Of a DNA stretch of 6,115 bases, positions 1 through 6,034 are shown in pieces. This DNA is from Candidatus Woesearchaeota archaeon (GTDB lineage Archaea; Nanobdellota; Nanobdellia; Woesearchaeales; ARS49). Numbering within the stretch: position 1 is the first letter of the stretch; each line of letters starts with the position of its first letter. Made by a program: the position numbers and the translations under genes. The stretch spans positions 1-6,115 of the forward strand of contig JAHWHC010000003.1 of NCBI GenBank assembly GCA_019323555.1, given 5' to 3'. A model generated the notes under the pieces. That model was not told where the DNA came from and did not search any database. It saw only the letters and a program-made list of their open reading frames with translations.

Positions 1-385
1 GATTAGGGCAGACCTCCTGCATGGTCTTATCAAGATATTCTGTCAATTCCTCTTTCATCTTGTGCAAAGAAACAATCTGCTTAGCTAAATCAAGAATGAT
101 TTTAAGATCCTGTTTCTCAAGATCAGCACCCATGCTGTCTTTCTGCTTTTTGGCAGAAGCAATCTTAGAAACAAATTCCTCATTAGAGCGCACCTCTTTA
201 ACAAACTCTGGATTATAGAAGCCATACCACTCTCTCAAACGATTCACAAGCATATTGCTGACAGTCGTGCTCTCTTCAATAGCATGAACCGCCTGAATAA
301 TAAGCAAATCACGAGAGACTGCTTTTTTCACAGCCTGCCTTGCCAGCTTGATGCTCTCTTCCCTCAGCTTCTTGAAATCAACCAT
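1..385 (-). CDS. nop5: Nop5/NOP56-58-like C/D box sRNP core protein, 5' part, lacking the N-terminal fibrillarin-binding domain
   Basis: Archaeal Nop5 is the scaffold of C/D box ribonucleoproteins, which guide 2'-O-methylation of rRNA and tRNA; it bridges L7Ae-bound guide RNA and fibrillarin. Translating back from the ATG at 385-383 gives 128 residues that run off the window without a stop. They match the NOSIC coiled-coil region: SRDLLIIQAVHAIEES (24-39), the hallmark LREWYGFYNPEF (50-61), and ADLEKQDLKIILDLAKQI followed by a KMKEELTEYLDKTMQEV helix (87-125). The RNA-binding NOP domain should follow beyond position 1. The usual family protein has roughly 100 or more residues before this point that bind fibrillarin. 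Here an in-frame TAA lies at 394-392, three codons before the ATG, so that domain cannot be encoded in continuity. The gene starts 31 nt after the permease stop and has its own TATA-like element. Identification is confident from motifs; the C-terminal half is unseen. Confidence 0.88.
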   Translation of the reverse strand, partial: MVDFKKLREESIKLARQAVKKAVSRDLLIIQAVHAIEESTTVSNMLVNRLREWYGFYNPEFVKEVRSNEEFVSKIASAKKQKDSMGADLEKQDLKIILDLAKQIVSLHKMKEELTEYLDKTMQEVCPN

Positions 386-407
386 AGAACATTAACTATC
401 TGGGGCC

Positions 408-416
408 TTTAAAAAA
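408..416 (-). promoter_or_regulatory. TATA-like element for the Nop5 gene, leaderless type
   Basis: On the minus strand TTTTTTAAA lies between the permease stop codon and the Nop5 ATG. The core TTTAAA is centred about 25 nt upstream of the A of the ATG. Archaeal TATA boxes are usually centred about 26-27 nt before the transcription start, so the transcript would begin at or next to the ATG. No Shine-Dalgarno motif is present in the 31-nt gap, which fits a leaderless mRNA. The same T run sits just after the permease stop and could also act as an oligo-T terminator. Inferred from position and composition only. Confidence 0.5.
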
Positions 417-2264
417 TTATTTGTTTTTAGGCTTCTGAAAATCAGATACACTCAACCTATCCTTCTTTTTATGCTTAGGAATCATTTTCTTAAGCCTGAT
501 GCCAAGCTTCTTAGAGAGCTTCTTGTCTTTTGCAATGTAAAAAGAGGCAAAAGCACACACTCCAAAGAGAACAAAATAAAACAAGAGAACCAGGAACTTG
601 GCCCCAATATCTATAAAAGTGGCATTGTAGAGCATAGTGCCCCTCAGCAGCGTTCCTCCCAGAACAAGAGGGCTGTACTGCGCAAGATTGTACATCAAAG
701 GCGGCATGCTCTCAATAGGGATTATGATGTCTGACAAGAACAACATGGCACTGCCCACAGAGATCCCTGCAAGCATAGCAGTCTCTTCTGAATTAAACAT
801 GTAGCCAATGATCATGCCCATGAAAATAAAAATAGAGGACAGCAAGACAAGAATGGCAAGAGTGGTGCCCATTCCAGAAAACATCTGACTGCTGAAAACA
901 ATCGCTGCAATAGCAAGAATAATGACCAGCTGCACCATCAAGACAAGGAAACTGCTCAAGAATGTAGCTAAAATAAAAATCCATTCTTTTACTGGCATCA
1001 TATAATTCCTGAAATATGCTGAAGAGTTCTTCTCCAACAAAATCAAGGTAGGCGCTAAAAGAAGCGCAGTAAAAGAAAGGATCAAGACAATCAAAATAGG
1101 TGTGATGTAATTAAGATAGCTTTTCTCAGTCGTTATAGGCTTTATATGGGTAACAACAGGCTGCACAACAGCAGAGGGATCTGTAACCTCAATAGCATTA
1201 ACCATCTTCTCAATATTATTAAAAGTCCTCTGCAGGTTCAACAGGTTCTTAAGGCTGGTATCCAGTAATTCACGCACAGTAGCCAGCTCCTCAAGAGAGG
1301 TATCCCGCTCAGTAGCTGCCTGATCAAGAGTGGTCTTGGTCTGGGTAAGCTTTCCAATCAAGGTATCAATAGCCTTGTCAAACTCCTTGCTTTCCTGGCT
1401 CACCAAAGATTCTGTAGTGTCAAGACGATCCTGCAATTCATTCATATCAGCAATCCGCTGCTCAAGAGATGTTATAAGGTTCTCTTTAGCTGCATCACTC
1501 AAGCTGCTTCCAGGAACAGTGTCGCCAAGTGCATCAACAGAGCTTTTTGCCTTGCTCAAGGCCTGCTGGCCCAAATTCAAAGAGTTATCAACCCAGTGCT
1601 TTACTTTTTTCTTTGCACTGGCAAGCTCTTCTGCACCAAACTCCTTTGGATTAAACTCAAGCGCAACTTCCTCTAATCTTACACTAACATCAGTAATCCT
1701 CCTGCCAGACTCGTCATTAGCAGTAGTCAACTGAATCAAGGAAGGTTTCTTAGAGACGATCTCGCTGGTAGAGGTCTCAAGAGCATCAACAAGAATAGTT
1801 GTAAGATTCCTGCTCAATTCCATTGAACGCTCTGAAATACTCTCTGTCATGACATTCAAGATGGTCCAGACAAGATTAATCTTAGAGTAATCAACATAAA
1901 ACGTGATTGCATTTGAGCCATTCTTGGCAAGCTCAAATTCAGGAGCAAAAACAAGACAGGTATTAACTTCGCCAATCTCAATACCTTTGTTGCAGGAAAT
2001 AGCATCAGGATACCGGATCACCTTGAACTGCTTATCTGTAAGCTTGTCAATAAAAGAATTTGACAAATCATTATATTGCTCTGAAAAAGTGCCCACTTTA
2101 ACAGCATACAAATTGGTATTGTCAAATGCAATACCTGCAAGAAAAATAACAAGCAAGGGGCCAAAAACAACTATCAAAGCAGAACTTCTTGCACGAACAA
2201 GCAGTTTAATGTTCTTCTTGACTAAAGTTGCTAATTCCCCGAATGAACTTCTCTTAAACTTCAT
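417..2264 (-). CDS. ABC-2 type transporter permease with large external coiled-coil domain (YhgE/Pip-like architecture)
   Basis: A 615-residue membrane subunit of an ABC exporter, partner of the ATPase encoded just upstream; the substrate is unknown. It has one membrane segment at about 28-46, an external domain at about 47-385, then five segments near 386-410, 428-455, 466-489, 495-518 and 555-577, and a Lys-rich cytoplasmic tail (579-615). This is the ABC2_membrane_3-type layout. The external domain has two Cys (91, 103) that could pair, and long heptad-like helices at about 212-247 and 257-360, broken by DTVPGSSLSD. The stretch TDPSAVVQPV before segment 2 recalls the pre-membrane region of YhgE/Pip proteins, which also carry coiled coils there. 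I chose the ATG at 2264-2262 over an in-frame TTG at 2309, because the TTG would lengthen the overlap with the ATPase to 56 nt and add a non-conserved-looking leader. With the ATG the overlap is 11 nt and no Shine-Dalgarno is visible, suggesting translational coupling. Confidence 0.85.
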   Translation of the reverse strand: MKFKRSSFGELATLVKKNIKLLVRARSSALIVVFGPLLVIFLAGIAFDNTNLYAVKVGTFSEQYNDLSNSFIDKLTDKQFKVIRYPDAISCNKGIEIGEVNTCLVFAPEFELAKNGSNAITFYVDYSKINLVWTILNVMTESISERSMELSRNLTTILVDALETSTSEIVSKKPSLIQLTTANDESGRRITDVSVRLEEVALEFNPKEFGAEELASAKKKVKHWVDNSLNLGQQALSKAKSSVDALGDTVPGSSLSDAAKENLITSLEQRIADMNELQDRLDTTESLVSQESKEFDKAIDTLIGKLTQTKTTLDQAATERDTSLEELATVRELLDTSLKNLLNLQRTFNNIEKMVNAIEVTDPSAVVQPVVTHIKPITTEKSYLNYITPILIVLILSFTALLLAPTLILLEKNSSAYFRNYMMPVKEWIFILATFLSSFLVLMVQLVIILAIAAIVFSSQMFSGMGTTLAILVLLSSIFIFMGMIIGYMFNSEETAMLAGISVGSAMLFLSDIIIPIESMPPLMYNLAQYSPLVLGGTLLRGTMLYNATFIDIGAKFLVLLFYFVLFGVCAFASFYIAKDKKLSKKLGIRLKKMIPKHKKKDRLSVSDFQKPKNK

Positions 2265-3363
2265 TTTTGACAATAGACTCAAAAACCTCTGACAAAGAAG
2301 GCTTTGCAAGGCTCAGCTTATCTATTTTCTCCTTTTTTTGCTGGCAATACCTGGCAAACCAAGACAACATCTTGCCTGGCTCTGATGTGTAAACAATAAC
2401 ACGGTTATTCTTTTCAGAAATATCACTAACAACACTCAATTTTGAGAGTGCTTTTGTCAATTTAGAGTAATCTTTTCTCTTGGTCTCAATCTCAACCTCA
2501 TAATTCTGCGCATATTCACTGACAAGCTGCTCTGCAGTGCCCATTCTCTGAATACGCTTGTTTGCAAGAACAGCTATCCTGCTGCAGTTCTCCTCAATCT
2601 CATCAACAAAATGAGATGCAACAATAACAGTGGTACCTTTCAGATTTATGCTCCTTATAAGATCCCACATCTGCTTTCTCAGCAAAGGATCCAGGTCTGC
2701 AGTAGGCTCATCAAGAATCAAGACCTTTGGCTCATGAATCAATGCGCAAGCAATATCCAACCTTTTCTGCATGCCTCCAGAAAGATTACTAGCGACTGTG
2801 TTCGGTGAATTTTCCAGGCCAACAAAACGAAGCAGTTCCTTTATCCTTTCAACCAGCTGCTTCTCAGTTATGCCGTAAAGAGCACCAAAATGCTCAAGAT
2901 TTTCCTTGACAGTAAGCTTTGCATAAAAAGAAGGGGTCTGTGCAGCAAAACCAAACATAGCCTTGACTAAATTAGAATCCTTATCCACAGAGGTCACGCC
3001 GCCATTAGGGAGCTTCATTGTAACCCTTCCTTGATCTGGTTTTGTAAAACCTATCAGAACATTCAATAAAGTGGTCTTTCCTGCACCACTCAAACCAATA
3101 ACACCCAGCAATTCACCAGGAACAATTGTCAAAGAGACATTCTCAAAAATAGACTTAGTGTTAAATTTCTTTGAGACAGAATCAAGCCTAACCAGCGCAG
3201 ATTCTGGCCTCACCTCAAGCTTATGAAACTGCTTCTGGGTCTTAACAACATACTCATCAATAAGGCTCTGGGGCCAGCCAGAGAGCAAAAGCATCTGCTT
3301 TAAGTCCTTACCGCTAGAAGTACTACTAACTATATCTTTCTTGGCCGCCTCTTTTAACGCCAT
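2254..3363 (-). CDS. ABC transporter ATP-binding protein, drug/lipid exporter type, with N-terminal helical extension
   Basis: This 369-residue cytoplasmic ATPase would power the adjacent ABC-2 permease. All catalytic motifs are intact: Walker A GLSGAGKT (90-97), Q-loop Gln142 in AAQTPSFY, signature LSGGM (194-198), Walker B VLILDEP with Glu219 (214-220), D-loop TADLD (221-225) and switch His251. The region after about 285 ends in PSLSEVFESIV (355-365), the usual ending of DRA-type exporter ATPases. Unusually, about 55 residues precede the nucleotide-binding domain. They include LKQMLLLSGWPQSLIDEYV (21-39), a short helical G-W motif that I recall from other small archaeal proteins but cannot assign a function. 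The ATG at 3363-3361 is preceded by a TATA box at leaderless distance and no Shine-Dalgarno. It is the first gene of a two-gene operon, its last codons overlapping the permease start by 11 nt. Substrate and direction are inferred from family only. Confidence 0.92.
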   Translation of the reverse strand: MALKEAAKKDIVSSTSSGKDLKQMLLLSGWPQSLIDEYVVKTQKQFHKLEVRPESALVRLDSVSKKFNTKSIFENVSLTIVPGELLGVIGLSGAGKTTLLNVLIGFTKPDQGRVTMKLPNGGVTSVDKDSNLVKAMFGFAAQTPSFYAKLTVKENLEHFGALYGITEKQLVERIKELLRFVGLENSPNTVASNLSGGMQKRLDIACALIHEPKVLILDEPTADLDPLLRKQMWDLIRSINLKGTTVIVASHFVDEIEENCSRIAVLANKRIQRMGTAEQLVSEYAQNYEVEIETKRKDYSKLTKALSKLSVVSDISEKNNRVIVYTSEPGKMLSWFARYCQQKKEKIDKLSLAKPSLSEVFESIVKNEV

Positions 3364-3383
3364 ATATATACTTACAAAACAAG

Positions 3384-3391
3384 TATTTAAA
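3384..3391 (-). promoter_or_regulatory. TATA box for the ABC transporter operon
   Basis: The minus strand reads TTTAAATA, a full match to the archaeal TATA consensus TTTAWATA. Its centre lies about 24.5 nt upstream of the A of the ATPase ATG, which predicts transcription starting at or within a couple of nucleotides of the start codon, hence a leaderless mRNA. The flank upstream of the box is T-rich (GTTTTAT) and is not a strong purine-rich BRE. Confidence 0.65.
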
Positions 3392-3429
3392 ATAAAACGC
3401 CATCACCCACAAGAAGTAACAGCAAAATA

Positions 3430-3437
3430 TTTAAAAA
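3430..3437 (+). promoter_or_regulatory. TATA box for the aMBF1 transcript
   Basis: The plus strand reads AGCAAAATA-TTTAAAAA: an A-rich, BRE-like flank followed by a TATA-like octamer. Its centre is about 26 nt before position 3460, so transcription should start near 3460. That point is the A of an upstream ATG and about 56 nt before the aMBF1 start codon. The box lies about 40 nt from the oppositely oriented ABC operon box, so the two promoters diverge from one compact region and could influence each other. Confidence 0.55.
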
Positions 3438-3459
3438 GCAGAAAGATAACCTCACACAT

Positions 3460-3519
3460 ATGATTTCCTGCGAGTTTGGCAGGCCAAGAAAAAGAAAAAT
3501 AAATATGGTGATCAAATGA
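3460..3519 (+). CDS. Possible leaderless upstream ORF (19-residue peptide) overlapping the aMBF1 start
   Basis: An ATG at the predicted transcription start opens a 20-codon frame encoding MISCEFGRPRKRKINMVIK. Its TGA (3517-3519) overlaps the aMBF1 ATG (3516-3518) as ATGA, the classic arrangement for translational coupling. The peptide is strongly basic in the middle (RPRKRK). The frame also spans a short hairpin and the aMBF1 Shine-Dalgarno. I do not recognise the peptide. It may be a regulatory leader rather than a functional protein, or a chance ORF: a 20-codon frame is short enough to arise randomly. The coincidence of TATA spacing, ATG position and ATGA overlap is what makes it worth listing. 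Confidence 0.35.
   Translation: MISCEFGRPRKRKINMVIK
3467..3483 (+). other. Small hairpin in the aMBF1 leader
   Basis: CCTGC and GCAGG flank a 7-nt loop (GAGTTTG), giving a 5-bp stem with four G-C pairs. It falls just after the predicted transcription start and is followed by an A-rich, probably unstructured stretch leading to the Shine-Dalgarno. There is no U tract after it, so it does not look like a terminator. It might shield the 5' end or slow ribosomes translating the uORF, but a stem this short can occur by chance. Confidence 0.25.
3507..3513 (+). promoter_or_regulatory. Shine-Dalgarno for aMBF1 (GGTGATC)
   Basis: GGTGATC is exactly complementary to the GATCACC found near the 3' end of archaeal 16S rRNA. 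It ends 2 nt before the ATG at 3516, with the GGTG core 5 nt away. It supports this start codon and shows that aMBF1 has a leadered mRNA, unlike the Nop5 and ABC genes, which have no visible Shine-Dalgarno. Confidence 0.65.
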
Positions 3520-3971
3520 ACTGCGAAATGTGCGGAAAACAGGCCGAACTGTACACTGCAACAATAGAAGGCATCAACCTGAAAGTCTGCGAGCGGTGCG
3601 CAGGCCACGGCAAAATAATCGCAAAAGCAAAACCAAAAATAATACCAAGAAAAATAAAGAGGGCTGCAATACAAAAACCTGTTGAGACCGAGCTAGTGGA
3701 AGCAGTACTAGAAGATTTTGCCAAAAGAATACGCGATGCAAGAACCAAAGCAGGAATGACGCAAAAAGAATTTGCAAAAAAAATCAATGAAAAAGAATCA
3801 TTGCTCCACAAGATGGAGACAGGAAGCTTTATACCAAGCATCCCTACTGCAAAAAAACTTGAGAAAGTACTCAAAATAAAACTAACAGAACAGAGAGAGG
3901 AAGAGAAAGTAGTTATGCCAAAAACAGGAAAAGGCGGGGCAATGACAATAGGAGACATACTCAAGATTTAA
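3516..3971 (+). CDS. mbf1: Archaeal multiprotein bridging factor aMBF1 (zinc ribbon + XRE-type HTH)
   Basis: This 151-residue protein has the complete aMBF1 layout. An N-terminal zinc ribbon uses Cys3, Cys6, Cys25 and Cys28 (MNCEMCGKQ and VCERCAG). A Lys/Arg-rich linker (33-56) follows. The cro/XRE helix-turn-helix spans about 64-123 and includes RIRDARTKAGMTQKEFAKKINEKES-like helices, and a short tail ends in MTIGDILKI (143-151). Eukaryotic MBF1 links activators to TBP; archaeal homologues have been linked to the small ribosomal subunit, so a translation role is likely. It is the only complete gene on the plus strand, lies divergent from the ABC operon and overlaps the stop of the glycosyltransferase gene by 4 nt. 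Its codons are A-rich: 11 of 16 Ile are ATA, and Lys is mostly AAA. That follows the A-rich plus strand rather than indicating transfer. The Shine-Dalgarno GGTGATC and the ATGA overlap with an upstream ORF suggest translational control. Confidence 0.93.
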   Translation: MNCEMCGKQAELYTATIEGINLKVCERCAGHGKIIAKAKPKIIPRKIKRAAIQKPVETELVEAVLEDFAKRIRDARTKAGMTQKEFAKKINEKESLLHKMETGSFIPSIPTAKKLEKVLKIKLTEQREEEKVVMPKTGKGGAMTIGDILKI

Positions 3972-5383
3972 TTCCTGTAAATCAAGTAGAAACAATCACC
4001 GTATTTTTCGTCATACACCTTATTGAAATTCTCATCTAGAAACTCAAGCATCTGCACATTCTTTTCCTCACAAACAGAATCATCTGGCCCGCAGATAATG
4101 CCTCCCCCACAATTGTCAAGCAGAACATATTCAATATCACGGGTTTTGCTGCGCAAATAATTATAGAAGTCAGTAGAGGCTTCTTCACCATAAACAGGGT
4201 AATAAATCTTATTCAAAGGAGCATCTGTATAAAAAGAGACAGTAGGATTACTTGTCCAGACCTCTCCAGATATGTCTTTATCCTGCAAATAAGTAAAATA
4301 TATCTCTGCAGCAGGATTTGTGTTGGTATTTTCATTGCCGACATAAAATAAAACACCTGTAAAGACAGAGAATCCCAAAATCAACAGCAATGCAATTGCA
4401 AAAATCTTTTTTGGATATTTTTTAAGCAAATCAAGCACATAAACAATACCTAAGGCAGAAAACAGGGCAACAAAAGGGATAAACAAGGCAAGATACCTGT
4501 AATCCCTGCAGTGCATCTGTGAAAAATAAATAAAAGGAAGCACCAGACAGAACAATGGCAGCAAGTTTTTCTTCTTGAAATCAGTAAAGTACGCAATCAG
4601 ACCTATAACTGCAAACAGGTGCAGAATGCTCTCTGAATATATCCAGGAAAAATACTGCCACCAAGGCTTAAAACGCAGAACATTACAGCCAAGAACCTCT
4701 GAAATAGCCTGCCTAGCCTCAATAAAAGGCACCAAAGGATTGCCATATACCAAAGCATATGCGATCAAAACAGGAGCCAAAGGAACTGCAAAGCCAGCAC
4801 ACAATTTCAAGGAATTCTTGATTTCCTTATTTAATAACAGCACCAAAAGAAGTATGCCAAAAAACATGCCCGCAGGAAATTTTGTTAAAAAAGCAAGAGC
4901 ACACAGGGCGCCTGCAAAATAATACTTCTTTTGTATAAAAAGGTAAATTGCAAGCAGGACAAAAAACAAGGCAGGCACTTCTGTATAGAGATGAAAGCTC
5001 AAGAAAAAGAAAATCGAGCTAAACGAAAAAATAGCAGAAGCAATAAGCGCAACTTTTTCCTTGAAATAATACTTTGCGATCTCATAAAACAAAACAACAG
5101 CCCCCAAGCTAAACAATAACTCAAGAAGCATTCCAGAAAACTGCACAGGCAGGCCAATAAACCAGATAAATCCGAGAACAGCAGGCAATAAAGGGGGGCG
5201 GATGTGCTCCCAGAGGCCTGCAGCACCTCCTGAAAACAAGTACTTGCCCATGCCTAAATAGACGCCAGAATCCCACCAGATCTCATGAAATCCGGTAATA
5301 AAAACTAAATGAATCAAAAAAACAACAACAAGCAAAATCACAAATGCCTTATTCTTCTTTATGTATCTCTGTATCTTTTCCAT
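3968..5383 (-). CDS. GT-C fold membrane glycosyltransferase, family 39/PMT_2-like
   Basis: This 471-residue polytopic protein probably transfers a sugar from a polyprenyl-phosphate donor to an acceptor on the outer face of the membrane. I count about 11 membrane segments up to residue 348, then an external domain (about 355-471). GT-C features are visible. The first external loop has WWDSGVYLGMGKYL, with Asp38 as the likely catalytic or metal-binding acid, and RPPLLPAVLG (62-71). The second loop has TEVPALFF (134-141) with acidic Glu135. LTKFPAG (166-172) and DYRYLALFIPFVALF (294-308) also fit the family. The C-terminal domain contains VWTSNPTVSFYTDAPL (375-390), a common post-membrane motif of this group, and four Cys (425, 431, 438, 464) that may form disulfides. 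The ATG at 5383-5381 overlaps the preceding gene by 35 nt with only a weak AGGT upstream, so expression is probably coupled. The 3' end overlaps convergent aMBF1 by 4 nt. Sugar and acceptor are unknown. Confidence 0.82.
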   Translation of the reverse strand: MEKIQRYIKKNKAFVILLVVVFLIHLVFITGFHEIWWDSGVYLGMGKYLFSGGAAGLWEHIRPPLLPAVLGFIWFIGLPVQFSGMLLELLFSLGAVVLFYEIAKYYFKEKVALIASAIFSFSSIFFFLSFHLYTEVPALFFVLLAIYLFIQKKYYFAGALCALAFLTKFPAGMFFGILLLVLLLNKEIKNSLKLCAGFAVPLAPVLIAYALVYGNPLVPFIEARQAISEVLGCNVLRFKPWWQYFSWIYSESILHLFAVIGLIAYFTDFKKKNLLPLFCLVLPFIYFSQMHCRDYRYLALFIPFVALFSALGIVYVLDLLKKYPKKIFAIALLLILGFSVFTGVLFYVGNENTNTNPAAEIYFTYLQDKDISGEVWTSNPTVSFYTDAPLNKIYYPVYGEEASTDFYNYLRSKTRDIEYVLLDNCGGGIICGPDDSVCEEKNVQMLEFLDENFNKVYDEKYGDCFYLIYRN

Positions 5384-6032
5384 TGACCTGTTCTCGTATT
5401 ACTGCACTCAGCTCGCCATCATAAACCATGCCCTCTCTCTTCACGCCGTTAATTATCATTGTGGGTGCAGTTGTTACATCATACCGCAAGGCAAGCAATT
5501 CCACCAAGGGCTCATCTGAATAATCCTTGTCAAGAGTGATCACAACAACACTGTCCTCAAAATTCTTAGAGACCTCCTGCAGAATAAAACCCTGTCTCTC
5601 GCTGTCATCCTGATCAATCTCGTAAAAAAAGATGATAGGAATAACCGGCTGGCCGCATTCTTTGTTTAATTTCTCAATATGGCTAAGAAACTCCAGCTCA
5701 AGCAAAAAATATTTTCTCTTCAAGTAATCAAAATCCTTTTTCTTGAAAAAACTAAAGCGGGAATAACTGCTGAGATCTGCCCCCACCTGCCGAATCTCCT
5801 CTTTAAGAGAGGAAATACGTTTGTTCATGACATCACAGCGCGCGCCACCAAAAGTGTTGATGAATTCCTGCTCAATAACATAAGACTCTGTGCTCAATTC
5901 ATGTGAAAGCATGACATCAGAAATAACATTAATACGCACAAAATCCAGCCCGTAATTCATCAATATGCCTGCAATAAAGATGAGTATAGTCAACAACAGA
6001 CTTGTCAAAAATATGTTTTTGTGCTTTTTCAT
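5349..6032 (-). CDS. Membrane-anchored thioredoxin-fold protein lacking the CxxC active site
   Basis: A 227-residue protein with one N-terminal membrane segment (7-25; Lys-rich MKKHK before it), so the rest is probably external. A helical region (38-125) has Cys66 and Cys126 near its ends, which could form a disulfide clamp. Then comes a thioredoxin-like domain (about 128-215): strand VIPIIFFY (130-137), strand DSVVVITLD, helix PLVELLALRYDV, and the cis-proline motif TTAPTMIING with Pro190. Where thioredoxins have CxxC after FFY, this protein reads EIDQDDSE; by alignment Gln141 and Ser144 replace the two Cys. It therefore cannot do classical thiol-disulfide exchange and is more likely a binding or chaperone-like partner of the glycosyltransferase encoded next. 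I chose the ATG at 6032-6030 because GGGAG lies 5 nt upstream; the in-frame GTG at 6038 would overlap that site. Fold is inferred by eye. Confidence 0.72.
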   Translation of the reverse strand: MKKHKNIFLTSLLLTILIFIAGILMNYGLDFVRINVISDVMLSHELSTESYVIEQEFINTFGGARCDVMNKRISSLKEEIRQVGADLSSYSRFSFFKKKDFDYLKRKYFLLELEFLSHIEKLNKECGQPVIPIIFFYEIDQDDSERQGFILQEVSKNFEDSVVVITLDKDYSDEPLVELLALRYDVTTAPTMIINGVKREGMVYDGELSAVIREQVNGKDTEIHKEE

Positions 6033-6034
6033 AA

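Noticed and set aside
471..2292. Open frames on the plus strand at 471-734, 1330-1734 and 1903-2292
   Set aside because: They lie antisense to the permease, have no recognisable domains and no promoter or Shine-Dalgarno, and are explained as reading-frame shadows.
2265..2309. In-frame TTG start adding 15 residues to the permease
   Set aside because: TTG is a weak start, it would raise the overlap with the ATPase gene to 56 nt, and the ATG at 2264 gives a normal Lys-rich cytoplasmic N-terminus.
3399..3405. C-box-like GTGATGG on the minus strand, a possible C/D box sRNA in the intergenic region
   Set aside because: It matches the RTGATGA C box at only 6 of 7 positions, no CTGA D box follows at a suitable distance, and it overlaps the ABC operon promoter flank.
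3512..3964. 150-codon open frame on the minus strand, antisense to aMBF1
   Set aside because: It mirrors the aMBF1 gene almost exactly. Its low-complexity Ser/Phe/Leu-rich product is what A-rich codons give when read backwards, while the plus-strand product has clear zinc-ribbon and HTH motifs.
4999..5226. 75-codon minus-strand open frame inside the glycosyltransferase gene
   Set aside because: It is an out-of-frame shadow of a membrane-protein gene with a Leu/Phe/Cys-rich product and no independent start signals.
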